A DNA stretch of 64,000 bases from Ascarosepion bandense (lineage: Eukaryota; Mollusca; Cephalopoda; Sepiida; Sepiidae). Of this stretch, positions 52,014 through 63,118 are shown piece by piece (position 1 is the first letter of the stretch; every line of letters begins with the position of its first letter). The stretch lies in the NCBI GenBank assembly GCA_037127315.1, contig JBBBDQ010001611.1, forward strand, positions 1,240,001 to 1,304,000, read 5' to 3'. Below the pieces are notes generated by a model. It saw only the letters and a list, made by a program, of their open reading frames with translations, did no database searches and was not told where the DNA came from. Position numbers and translations under genes: made by a program.

Positions 52014-52325
52014 AGATGTGCACCGTGGTGCAGTGGATATCGACTCGGAACGACAAATCGGGGTGCCGAGTTCGAATTCCAGTTGAATTTCTTGCATTCA
52101 CTTACGCACAAATACTCTTGGAAAAGGTATTAATTCATCTGTTCCTTCCACTTATGGGTTAAATAATAGGATAGATTGGGTTCTGTAGCCTTTGTCGGTA
52201 ACCAGTCTACCAGAAAGCAATGGCAACCTACTGCGTGATAATCTTCTGCCCAGTCAGTCATGTCTCTTTCGAGACATGATCGTCCAAAGCGTGTATCACG
52301 TATGGCACATAACTGACTGAATGAA
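52014..52325 (+). repeat. SINE-A, full length
   Basis: Head GTGGTGCAGTGGATATCGAC, B box GAGTTCGAATTCC, perfect CATGTCTCTTTCGAGACATG hairpin, tail ACTGACTGAATGA. Confidence 0.93.
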
Positions 52326-53059
52326 TCGTCATTGAGAGAGAGTGTGCTTTTTGACTGTCGCATTCAGAATGACAGGTTATTTTGACAACATCACTCAGAT
52401 CATTCAACTGCCATCCAATCTATATTTAAATCTCGAAGTTGGACTAATGTTTTGAGGACTTCAGATCGTAGACGAGATTAAGGAGAGTGCTACAATGCAG
52501 TTGATAGAGATCCCGAAATAAGACTTTGACAAAAGTTTGTGCAAGTAGAAATTATTTCGAAGAAGGGAAATACGTTTTATTTTCGTTAGTATTTTATGGT
52601 TGGTTAATTTCGCTAAATTCTTCCTACCAATGTAAACTTTGTAAACAGTTTACACTGGTACGAGGGAAAATATTTTGGTGAATATAAATTAATTTATATA
52701 AAAATACTTTAAAATCAGTTTGTTTGGATTAGATTGCATATATGTTTGCTGGAGGTGCTCTTGCATTTCCGAATCATTCGCTTTTAAACGGATATCGACG
52801 CAAAACTTAAGTCGTGGTAAGTTGAATTACTTTTATCATTCTTTAATTTCGTATTATTTAATTCGATTATTTAGTTCGATTATAATGATCATTTGAAAGT
52901 ACAAAAGTCAAAAAGCATATGGAGTCCGTTGCGACTAAGAGCAAGAAACGTCTAAAGTGATCAGACATCATGCCCCAGTATATCGTCAATCTATCACCCC
53001 AGGAAGTTGAAGAGGGACATTGCTGATTATCTAGAAGTCACAGAGGCTGATATCAGGCT
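52326..53059. other. No recognised element
   Basis: AT-rich sequence without frame or repeat that I recognise. Confidence 0.5.
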
Positions 53060-53350
53060 ATCAATTGCAACTCATGCGATTAGAAAGGGCTGTTCTCCTC
53101 ATCTTTGACATATTCCCGACGTTTTGACCGTCGTACGCACTTCAGGTGTTTGGAATTTCAAACCGAAATCGTTATTTCATCCACCGGGGTAGGTTTTTCT
53201 AGTTCCGCGTACCACACCACTTCCAGATATCTCAGTATCAGTAGTCTTCAACTCAACTCTACAAGTTTTTGTTTACCTCTACTGTAGCCAGGTTTTGAAC
53301 TCATAACTCTTTGGGTCAAGTCACTGGATTCAACCAAATCTTTTATCTAG
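53060..53350 (-). mobile_element. Penelope-type terminal segment
   Basis: Minus strand: CACCTGAAGTGCGTACGACG GTCAAAACGTC and TCAAAGATGAGGAGAACAG match the end segment at 10910-11100. It lies on the 3' side of the coding relic at 53950-54770, the expected order for one element. Confidence 0.6.
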
Positions 53351-53478
53351 TGGGGTTTGTGTCATTGAGAACATCAGTGTTAAGCACCCATAATACCTGG
53401 TAGCAATGTGTGAAGAAAATGGACATCTCTACTCGCGAAGGACAAACATCATCGTCATAATGGATTTCGGGTACTTAT

Positions 53479-53761
53479 TGTTATGGGGAAACACACCTAT
53501 TCCTCAGATAATGGACTCTCCCTCCTTTATTAATAAGAGTTAACAGGAAGTTAACTAGAGAAGTTCTTGGAAAGTTCTTAGGAGTTCTTTAGAGTTCAGT
53601 AGAACTACTAGGCAGTTGATATTAGTCAGCTGTTAGTCGAATACTAAGGAGTCAGCTTTCAGTGGAAGATTACCAAGTTACTAACATTTTGGGTGCGTTG
53701 AGTTGATTAGCAACCGACATAGCACGTTTATAACCATCAATGCGAAAACTAATCCACAACA
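53479..53761 (+). mobile_element. Solo LTR, same family, imperfect duplication
   Basis: Starts TGTTATGGGGAAACAC, has CAGATAATGGACTCTCC, then a short-repeat-rich part (AGTTCTTGGAAAGTTCTTAG), and ends AATCCACAACA. Flanking pentamers CTTAT and CTAAT agree at four of five bases. Confidence 0.6.
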
Positions 53762-53949
53762 CTAATAAATTCAATGTTTCAGTAACCGTTTTTATCAGAG
53801 TTTATATTATAATTTTTGGCATTATTGTTTTTTTCTGTCACTCCATGTTACTGGTTCGCGTATTGTATTCATGTCTATACTTAGCTAGTTTAGATTTAGT
53901 TTTCGTATTTTCCTCTGATGCCCTCTATGATTTCAACGTCATCGCACAG

Positions 53950-54770
53950 AGGGGGTGCTGAACTCTTTTCCCTCCATATGTAGTCAGCCATGCCTGATTT
54001 TTCTATTTCCTCTCGTGTTACGGTTTTACGGTGTTCATGCTTTCATAATTCCTGTCACAGCTACATGGGATGGCGTACACACAGTTCTTAATCAAAAGTC
54101 CTCTTCTATGAAAAATCTTACTCGGAAGAGATATCTGTGCTGTGTTGAGCCATTTTTGAAGTTCGTTCTGATGTTATTTAGACTTTTTGTATTTTTCCAA
54201 AAATTCCTTCACATATGGCAAGAAGTCTGAGGCTGTTTTCTGGGTGTTTTTATCCTCTTGCACCATTTTACCCCAGTTTAACAGAGTTGTTAAATTGTAG
54301 GCTACTGTTTATACTGACATTTCTGGGTCACCACTTATGACTTTTGCCCGATATAGTAGGCAGCGAACAATCTTTTTCTTTACACTGTGTGGATAGTGGG
54401 AGTTGAAGTTGAGGTATTGTCCGGTGAATGTTGATTTGCAGTATACAGATGTCTTGAACCTATGCTCTTTTTAAGATCCAGGAATGATATTTGCTGTTGT
54501 TTTCTTTCTTCATTGTAAACTGTATCGATCTTCTTATTGAGTTCACATGATCCAGTAGTAACTGGGCATTTACTGGAGTCGTCAGAGAATGAAAATATCA
54601 TCTATGTATCTCAGCAATTGAATTCGTTTTAGTGATTTGGATTCTAATGTCATTTTCTCGAAGTATTCCATGTATATGTTAGTCATTGTTGGTGATAAAC
54701 CTTCATCCTCCCGATATATATCTGATGGCATTCCCTTCATGTTTAGTTTGTGTACAGAAAGTTAGTATCT
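53950..54770 (-). pseudogene. Penelope-like RT-endonuclease relic
   Basis: This is a 5'-truncated, frameshifted copy of a Penelope-like polyprotein on the minus strand. From the high coordinate downward it has: GLSPTMTNIYMEYFEKM (RT motif before the catalytic box), LLRYIDDIFI with the YIDD catalytic motif at about 54593-54612, QQQISFLDLK, then in a shifted frame STFTGQYLNFNSHYPHSV and RCLLYRAKVI, LPYVKEFLEKYKKSK (linker), NCVYAIPCSCDRNYE (start of GIY-YIG domain, 54054-54082) and EHRKTVTREEIEKSGMADYI (about 53975-54037). This domain order is diagnostic. Stops and frameshifts rule out activity. Confidence 0.88.
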
Positions 54771-54777
54771 TCATCAG

Positions 54778-55859
54778 GTTATTGTTGTGGGGGAGTTACC
54801 CATTTAATAATGGACTCTTCTACCTCAAATGGAACCACTATATTGAATCCATAGCAAAATCTACTGCTAAGAAGATTAGGTCACTATGTCGATCCAGGAT
54901 GTTTTTTCCACCTGAATCCATCCTGCATATATACAAGTCAACCATCCGTCCGTGCATGGAGTACTGCTGCCATTTATGGTCAGGTGCCACTGCCGTTCTC
55001 CTCAGTGTTCTTGACAAGCTCCAAAGGAGAGTCTGTAATGTGATAGGTACTGATCTGGCGACTCGACTGCAGCCACTTCCCCATCGTCGAAATGTGGCCT
55101 CCCTTTGTCTCTTCTATAAATACTTTCATGGCTTCTGCTCGGACGAGCTTAAGTCACTGATGCCTCCTCAACAGGTGTTTACTCGTGCAACCAGACTGGC
55201 AACTGGGTCCCACCCATTCACAGTCAGGTTGGCCAAATGCAGACGACAATTCTACTCCTGCAGCTTCCTCTCTCGCACTTCCCGCCTGTGGAACTCACTC
55301 CCGTATTCTTGCTTTCCTGACAGCTACAACCTTCAGAAATTTAAATGCAAAGTCAATACTCATCTATTAACCAGTGGACTCTAGCTCTCTCCCCACCCCT
55401 GTATAACCTTCCCTTTCTGTCCACCTATGCATCTGTCATCGCACCTGCTTTCTCAGTTTTCGATTGTTCCTTTCTAACTAGTTTGTACTCCTCACTCTTT
55501 TCTAATTAATCTTTTTACATTTATGTAACCCCCTGCACATCAGTGGCGTTTCCGCCTTGCTCGGGGTGAAATGATTAAAAAAAAAAATATATTAACCGAG
55601 AGTTAATTACTCTCGAGGACGTGTATAGGAGTGAGAGAGACTCTCGTGAGGACTCTCGTGTGGAGTGGGCAAGGGCGACAGTGACTCTGGTTCCCAGTAC
55701 GACTTCAGTTCAGCGCAAGCAATTATTACTTTCATCTTTATATCCTTTTGTATCTCTTTGTATTTGTTTCTATTTCTCCTTGACGTAATATATGTTCTTG
55801 AACCTACCACCTTGTTGACTTATTATTTTATGGTCCCATACCGGGTCCATATCAGTTAT
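54778..55859 (+). mobile_element. Solo LTR split by a LINE-A insertion
   Basis: The LTR starts at 54783 (TGTTGTGGGGGAGTTACCCA, then ATAATGGACTCTTC), is interrupted by LINE-A at about 54826-55588, and ends at 55854 (GGGTCCATATCA). The pentamer GTTAT lies exactly on both sides (54778-54782, 55855-55859). Without the LINE the LTR is about 310 bp. Its left border lies eight bases from the Penelope relic. Confidence 0.75.
54826..55588 (+). mobile_element. LINE-A 3' end, longest copy
   Basis: This is a 5'-truncated non-LTR retrotransposon. The last 186 codons (to the stop at 55382-55384) are open and read KWNHYIESIAKSTAKKIRSL, IYKSTIRPCMEYCCHLWSG, LDKLQRRVCNVIG, HRRNVASLCLFYKYFHG, TRATRLATGSHPFTV and SRTSRLWNSLPYSCFPD. 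This is the region after the RT palm and thumb that closes CR1/L2/Jockey-type ORF2. The 3' UTR of about 200 bp ends CTTGCTCGGGGTGAAATGAT plus A11. It carries no RT catalytic motif and cannot move by itself. The ATG frame starting upstream at 54686 is a chance fusion through LTR and Penelope sequence. Confidence 0.92.
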
Positions 55860-57718
55860 CTATTAGTATACTGGAATGTCAATAAACTAGAGATGAGTCG
55901 GAGGCTAGTCTGTTCAAGGCTACTAATAGTACCTCTTCTGTGGTGAACAAACTTACAACGTCAAGACTTACCATCTGAACTGGAGCATTTTTGATTATTT
56001 CCACGATTGGTTGGAGTTACAGACATATGATGGTGACTTTCCTTTTAATGGATCAATTATATGTACAAAGAAGCAACCCAGAGAATAGCACAGAGAGCTT
56101 TGCCCGCTAACAAATGGCTTGGGCGGAATAAAGTCTTTGTGAATGTTGAGATTATAATCATAATAATCCCCACTTAATTCATGCAGGCAGTTGTCACAAC
56201 ATTACATCAAGGTTCCTTTTTCGAGGAGTTATTGCAATATTTATGGGTTTTGTTTTTTGGGGTGACTCTACTATACTAACTGCAAGTAAGAGTTTTATCG
56301 TTACTGGTTTTATTCAAGGCTCACTCATAATCACCGTGCGATCAGTTATATTATTGCTGATTTGTATTTATATTAAAATTTGATCATCAAATAAAAATCT
56401 AAAACGACTGTCACTTAATGAATTACAGAATTACAGTTCAAGCAGAAACTACATAGACATTGGTGTAACACGTTATTTCTATTCGGATCTATAATAGATA
56501 AAAATGTGATTATCCCACTTTCTTGCCAAACAACTTCTGCTAACTGTCAATGGATGACGTTGCAAAAATCAGACTATATGAAAAATATGAAAAAGATTTT
56601 ACCTTTTTTTTCGCCACAGGATATCTTAACAGTACGGCGTGTCTAATTCCTCCACTTGATGACTTAAGTATTAAGCAAATCCCATATTGAATTAAGCACA
56701 ACATAGAATGTACTCATCATAAAATGACCTAAGCTTACTTGAAGATATGAAGCTATAGAGAGCTAGTTAAATGTTTCTTTGGTTCGGCCTTGTGTCATAC
56801 ATAACTGAACTCCCTACAGCTTACAAGTTTTATGCAGAATTATCATCATAAGAATTATCGGAAGGTTTTCATCAGAAGGTTGTTTGTCGGCAGGATGGAA
56901 CGTGTGGAATTGTGTGAAATAGTGTAAGAATAAAATATACATTTTGCATTTTAAAATAGAAATTTATTAAAAGGAAAGAATAACACAAGTTGTAGAAGTT
57001 AATGTGCAATTAGAAACATTATTAAAAAGTTAAGGGTAGAGTTCGTGTTCAATGATAAAGTTATGGGTATCAAGAAATGTAGAAAATGTTCGTAGTAGTA
57101 ATTGTTGAAAGAGAGAAGGAGAAAGAGAACAAGGTGCGACCTGATCTTATCTCCGGGTCGATTTGAAGTTGAAGTTACATTTTAGTCGTTTCATCTCGCG
57201 GCTCCCCTCTGACTCTTTGTCTGAATGACGCTGATGATTCCTTTTATTGTAATCTAGATTTTTCGCACTTATTCGTGAAGTCCTTTTAAGTCTTGCAAGT
57301 CGCTCCCATTGCTCAAAAAATCATTTTAACACCTACTTGCGAATTTAGGGTTCAAATTTTTCTTTAATCACATGGTCAATCCTTTTTCTATTTGGAAAAA
57401 TCAGGATTTCACACGTCATTGTAAATTTTTGTAAAAGTGAAGAAGAAGGTTGATTTTAATTAATTTCTTATCCGCTACAGATACACGTCAGGAACATAGG
57501 ATAATTCTACCCAGCCAACGAACAACTCTTGTCCATTGTAAATTTCAAGTAATCTTTCATAGAGGTTTTGCATGGCTGTACGTATTAAAAGAAATATTTG
57601 AAAATACAGTCTTCATCCGTCGTTTATTCTCACACATCAACAAAAGATATTACCCTCATGTTAATTATTTCAACTATTTCATGCTGGCTCAAGGAATGTA
57701 GGAAGAGATCGCTTTTTC
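55860..57718. other. Long unassigned stretch
   Basis: About 1.9 kb AT-rich sequence with no recognised repeat, RNA or protein domain; frames are below 85 codons. It is the largest blank in the window and could be unique sequence. Confidence 0.5.
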
Positions 57719-57957
57719 CTGCTGTAGGTTGCCAGTTCTTTCTGCTATAGACTGGTTTCTAATTAAAGCCAGTCTGTCCTGCAATTTCCCCATTAGTGTG
57801 GAGAGAATTGAAGGATTAAATTTTCCCATAACTGTGGAGAGAATTGAAGGATTCATAGCTTTTCAACCTAAGTGAATGTAATGAATTCGACTGGAACTCG
57901 AACTCTGCTCTCCAGTTCCTCAATCCGAGCCGCTATTCATTGCACCACTATGCCTCC
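57719..57957 (-). repeat. Diverged SINE-A relative
   Basis: The minus strand starts TGGTGCAATGAATAGCGGCT CGG, has B box GAGTTCGAGTTCC, and in the middle a 33-bp tandem duplication of CCCATAACTGTGGAGAGAAT-type sequence. The 3' hairpin portion is absent. Confidence 0.75.
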
Positions 57958-58159
57958 ATATGTATTTGTATTTTTACTTTACTCAGGCAATAAAATACGT
58001 TGTGACCTGTACTCGATTGTTTGTAGATTAATTCATAGACTCTTTTGTTTGAAGATACTTTATAGCGTTTATTATCAACTAATATTACTTCACGCTTTCA
58101 TTAAATATATCCCTTCTGACAATTGGTAATCCCTTTGAAAATCTCCAAAATATTTCTCA
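57958..58159. other. No recognised element
   Basis: AT-rich interval. Confidence 0.5.
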
Positions 58160-58560
58160 TTAATCTATGCTTGGTAGGTGATATATCCCGGAAAGGGATA
58201 TATATCATTCGAGGTAGTTAAGCAATTTAGGCAAATGTAACCGGGTAGGACAATCTGGTACGTAGACTTAATGGACGGTACTCGTAGTATGCAGTATCCT
58301 GAGACGTAGGCGTAGTCAATAGACGTAGACCAATAGTCGTAGACCTGTAGACGTAGGTCTTTAGTCGAATACCTGTCGACCTCTGGACGTAAACCTCTGG
58401 ACGTAGACTTCTCTTCGTTCCTACCTTAGACTGTATTTATAGCTGACACCAGCCAATCACATTACTGTGAGGGGGAACCAAGGTGTATGCATATTCATTA
58501 CACCAGTAGGAATGACATACTTGCGTGTATGCCACGTGTATCGGTGGTTAACCTTCAAGC
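58160..58560 (-). promoter_or_regulatory. Promoter-like sequence, possible LTR
   Basis: On the minus strand GTGATTGGCTGGTGTC (CCAAT-type box in reverse) is followed by AGCTATAAATACAG (TATA-type) and then by a degenerate array of GACGTAGACCT-like units (58262-58410 on the plus strand). The layout resembles an LTR promoter. No terminal TG/CA ends with duplication were found. Confidence 0.3.
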
Positions 58561-58967
58561 TAAATGAAATTCTTCTATGTTGCTCAAGTAATTAAATAGT
58601 TCAGAGTAGGTCAGGCGGCAAGAATGGGGGAAACTCGTTTCCCGAAAGACTTTTCTGTTTAGAGGAGCCGTGTATTGCTGTCGGAGAAGCTCAGAACTTT
58701 GGAAGAAACACAATTACTTATTAAAATGTATAAACTATAGACAGTGGAAAAAAGAACCACCTACATGGGCCTATAGAAACCCAAGTTCTACCTGTTTTTT
58801 CGAAAACTACTTAGAAAGAGGCGGCTCAGCAAGGTGATATCTTGCATGGAGGCTTGATTAGCTCTCGCATTCGATGAGCGATAATTTGAGACACCCGCAC
58901 AACGCTCACTGAATACCTGGGTACCTGTGATTGGCATGGTAAACTTAACTAAATCTTCCTATCTGAA
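58561..58967. other. No recognised element
   Basis: No frame or repeat recognised. Confidence 0.5.
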
Positions 58968-59618
58968 ACTAACAGTATAGTCCGGCGTTGCTCGGGTATA
59001 ATGAAAGCTTTAAAACTAATCCATGGTCCTGGAGCTCACACTCTTTGGACGTTGCACGAAAGACTAAAAAGCAATAGTTGTTTCCAGTTAAAGCAAAACC
59101 GTAGACTGAAAGAAACATGAATGGATGCAAATCAAATTTTGATTTCCTGGTATCGATAGCAAATAAGTTTTTTCATCGTAAACTGAATTTTGAAGGCTAA
59201 ATTATTCCTCTGAGTAAATGGTATCATGGCTGAGACTAAGAACTACAATTATCTCTACTTAGAGCCAAACCCGAAGCAAAAACTAAAATAAAAGTGCTGA
59301 AAAATTGTCTGCTCTATTTTAAGAACTACAACCTTGAAATTTCTACATATCGTTTCTTATGTCTTTGTCTATGAGTGTATCAAATTTGATTAAAATCGGA
59401 CCACTCCTTCTATAACCCGAATTTTTCGATTATCGATTTTCGACACTTATCGGGGGTACCTCGACACAAAACCTCGCTAAGAACACTCGCAGACGCTTAT
59501 AGTACAATAGCGTAAATCTTCAAGAAAATCGGTTCAGCCGTTTCGGAGTCTATAGGTAACGGACACAGACACACACAGACACACACACACAAAGTTCCAT
59601 TTATAAATAAGTTTAGAT
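58968..59618 (+). repeat. Family C, internally deleted
   Basis: Head ACTAACAGTATAGTCCGGCG TTGCTCGGG, full middle, but the AAACATCTTGCC-(TA)n junction is missing. Tail TTTATAAATAAGTTTAGA is intact. Confidence 0.9.
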
Positions 59619-60317
59619 AGTCATTATGATGCTGTTCAGTAAATATCAAAACCATTTCCTATTCGCAAAGCACTAATGTCCCTTCTTACACTTAGACTGT
59701 ACTTGGTTGGTGCAATGACTTCATATTATTCTCAAGCTTGATATTTCGTTATTTTCATGTATTAAAATCTTTTTCTTCCTCCATTTTCGCTTTTACGATT
59801 TCAAGGATATTTTATTCCATTTCTTACGAATTCTGGATTCTATTCTTTGAAATATTTTAATGATGGTATTTGGCTTCTCAGCATTTTTTATTATTTTACC
59901 TTTTAAATTGATTTTTATTTTTTATTTATTTTCATTCTTTGTTTAGATTTTTACAAATATCTTTTTTTTTACTTTCTTTCTTTTCAAATATATTTTACAC
60001 TTACTGTTTTGCCAGTTATACCACATTTATTACGATATTTCTAAATAAGTCCTTTTCATTTTTACTTTTATTTCACATTTCTTTTTTTGGATTAGTTTCC
60101 CTGAACGCCATGTCTATAGAATTTTGGAATCTATCAAGCTTCGCATATCGTTTGCGCCGATGGCAAAGTATGAAGGAGCTGAATTCGATATGGATCGATA
60201 TCGAATTCTTTCTGGGGAGTTCCGTACAACAAAGAATTAAACAGGGAAGAATCGGAGTCATGCTAAACGCCCTCGTCTTTGGATTTCTTATTTTTTCAAA
60301 TTTGTGCATCCTTATCG

Positions 60318-60348
<31 letters not shown>

Positions 60349-60490
60349 ATTCTCCTGCGTGTAACTCACTGTATTTTTCAACCAATTCATCAAAACCTCT
60401 ACTGATACTTTCAAACAGATGTACATTCAGTTTTGCATTTCACTTTATCTACGTCGGTATGATTGAGAAAATTTCATCAGGCTCTGTCTC
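59619..60490. other. T-rich stretch with a 141-codon frame, nothing recognised
   Basis: The frame 59939-60364 is F/L/S-rich at both ends because of T-runs; its centre (EFWNLSSFAYRLRRWQS) is less biased, but no domain is recognised and the minus strand is open too. Confidence 0.4.
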
Positions 60491-60494
60491 GGCT

Positions 60495-62490
60495 AGTCAG
60501 CCTTTTGCTTTGTTATGTCTGGCCTGTTTTGTCTAATCTGTCTTTTCTTGTATAATTGGCCTTGACTTGTCTAATTAGCCTTTTGCTTTTTTATGTCTGG
60601 CCTGTCTTGTCTAATCTGTCTTTTCTTGTCTAATTGGCCTTGACTTGTCTAATCAGCCTTTTGCTGTTATGTCTGGCCTGTCTTGTCTAATCTGTCTTTT
60701 CTTGTCTAATTGGCCTTGACTTGTCTAATCAGCCTTTTGCTTTGTTATGTCTGGCCTGTCCTTGTCTAATCTGTCTTTTCTTGTCTAATTGGCCTTAATG
60801 TCTAGTAGCCTTTTGCTTTGTTATGTCTGGCCTGTCTTGTCTAATCTGTCTTTTCTTGTCTAATTGGCCTTGACTTGTCTAATCAGCCTTTTGCTTTATT
60901 ATGTCTGGCCTGTCTTGTCTAATCTGTCTTTCTTGTCTAGTGGCATTGACTTGTCTAATCAGCCTTTTGCTTTATTTATGTCTGGCCTGTCTTGTCTAAT
61001 CTATCTTTTCTTGTCTAATTGGCATTGACTTGTCTAATCAGCCTTTTGCTTTTTTATGTCTGGCCTGTCTTGTCTAATCTGTCTTTTCTTGTCATTGGCC
61101 TTGACTTGTCTAATCAGCCTTTCTTTTTATGTCCTGGCTGTGTCTAATCTGTCTTTCTTGTCTAGTGGCCTTGACTTGTCTAATCAGCCTTTTGCTTTGT
61201 TATATCTGAGCTGTCTTGTAAATGTCCTTTCTTGTCTAATTGGCCTTGACTTGTCTAATCCAGCCTTTTGCTTTGTTATGTCTGGCCTGTCTTGTCTAAT
61301 CTGTCTTTTCTTGTCTATTGGCCTTGACTTGTCTAATCAGCCTTTTGCTTTATTATGTCTGGCCTGTCTTGTCTAATCTGTCTTTTCTTGTCTAATTGGC
61401 ATTGACTTGTCTAATCAGCCTTTTGCTTTGTTATGTCTGGCCTGTCTTGTCTAATCTATCTTTTCTGTCTAATTGGCATTGACTTGTCTAATCAGCCTTT
61501 TGCTTTTTTATGTCTAGCCTGTCTTGTCTAATCTGTCTTTTCTTGTCTAATTGGCCTTGACTTGTCTAATCAGCCTTTTGCTTTTTATGTCTGGCCTGTC
61601 TTGTCTAATCTGGCTTTTCTTGTCTAATTGGCCTTGACTTGTCTAATCAGCCTTTTGCTTTGTTATGTCTGGCCTGTCTTGTCTAATCTGTCTTTTCTTG
61701 TCTAGTGGCCTGACACATCTAATCAGCCTTTTGCTTTGTTATGTCTGGCCTGTCTTGTCTAATCTGTCTTTTCTTGTCTAATTGGCCTTGACTTGTCTAA
61801 TCAGCCTTTTGCTTTGTTATGTCTGGCCTGTCTTGTCTAATCTGTCTTTTCTTGTCTAATTGGCATTGACTTGTCTAATCAGCCTTTTGCTTTGTTATGT
61901 CTGGCCTGTCTTGTCTAATCTATCTTTTCTTGTCTAATTGGCATTGACTTGTCTAATCAGCCTTTTGCTTTTTTATGTCTGGCCTGTCTTGTCTAATCTG
62001 TCTTTTCTTGTCTAGTGGCCTTGACTTGTCTAATCAGCCTTTTGCTTTTTTATGTCTGGCCTGTCTTGTCTAATCTGTCTTTTCTTGTCTAGTGGCATTG
62101 ACTTGTCTAATCAGCCTTTTGCTTTTTTATGGCCTGTCTTGTCTAATCTGTCTTTTCTTGTCTAATTGGCCTTGACTTGTCTAATCAGCCTTTTGCTGTT
62201 ATGTCTGGCCTGTCTTGTCTAATCTGTCTTTCTTGTCTGGTGGCCTTGACTTGTCTAATCAGCCTTTTGCTTTGTTATGTCTGGCCTGTCTTGTCTAATC
62301 TGTCTTTTCTTGTCTAATTGGCCTTGACTTGTCTAATCGGCACTTTTTGCTTTGTTATGTCTAGCCTGTCTTGTCTAATCTGTCTTTCTTGTCGGTGGCC
62401 TTGACTTGTCTAATCAGCCTTTTGCTTTGTTATGTCTGGCCTGTCTTGTCTAGTCTGCCTTGTTTTGTCTAGTCGGTCTTGTCTAGTCTG
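60495..62490. repeat. 78-bp satellite, about 25 copies
   Basis: The unit is TTTTGCTTTGTTATGTCTGG, CCTGTCTTGTCTAATCTGTC, TTTTCTTGTCTAATTGGCCT, TGACTTGTCTAATCAGCC (78 bp). Inside it four sub-units of 18-22 bp share TTGTCTAAT, a higher-order structure. Copy variants include small deletions. Confidence 0.97.
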
Positions 62491-62494
62491 AAAG

Positions 62495-63118
62495 CTGGGG
62501 GATACTAAAATCAAGTAGGTACAAAAATTTATTTACCTGGGAACTGTACTAAATGAAGGAGGAAAATGCGACACAGAGATCCGAAGGCGGATTAGGATGG
62601 TAAAGGACGCGTTCCAGAAGTTGAGTAGAGTATTAAGAAACAGAAAAATTTTGCTAGAAACAAAGAATAGAGTACTGGATTGCTATGTGATGTCAGTTCT
62701 TCAATATGGCAGTGAATTCTGAATAATATAATCAAAGATGAAAGTAAAACTTGAAGTAATTAAAATGTGGTTCTACAGAAGAATGCTGCGGATATCATGA
62801 ATTGAACATGTCAGCAATGATGAGGTTTGGGAAAAGATGGAAACGAAAAGGAAATTAATACTGAGTATGAAGAAGAGACAACTGAAGTTCCTGGGACATG
62901 CAATGAGGAAGAAGAGCTTAGAGAACCTGATACTAACAGGCCAGATAGAGTTAAAATAGACAGGGGAAAGCAGATGATAACACATTTGAAGGGCCTGATC
63001 AGGATGAGTGTGGTGTAATCGGAGAAAGCGTGCTAAGAGCCACCATGGATAGGGAGACATGGAAAGCCATAATCGCCTACGTTATGAAAGGACAGGGCAC
63101 ACAGAAGAAGTCTACCTT
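62495..63118 (+). mobile_element. LINE-R 3' end inside the satellite
   Basis: A 5'-truncated non-LTR element. In nearly one frame it reads KFIYLGTVLNEGGKCDTEIR, RIRMVKDAFQKLSRVL, VLDCYVMSVLQYGSEF, then VIKMWFYRRMLRIS, EHVSNDEVWEKM, RQLKFLGHAMRKKSLENLIL and TG. This is the conserved region after the RT catalytic domain of RTE/R2-related LINEs (FxYLGxxxxxxGxxxxEIxxRI ... YRRMLxIxW ... GHxxR). The trailing RDRETWKAxI block survives at about 63045. Several stops are present. Arrays of related satellite flank it on both sides. Confidence 0.85.

Noticed and set aside
54686..54825. N-terminal part of the 232-codon frame as LINE protein
   Set aside because: This part lies in Penelope and LTR sequence on either side of the LTR border; only codons from about 54826 align to the LINE.
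55831..55850. TGGTCCCATACCGGGTCC as a tRNA primer-binding site after an LTR
   Set aside because: The exact GTTAT duplication and CCATATCA end place this sequence inside the LTR, just before its 3' border.
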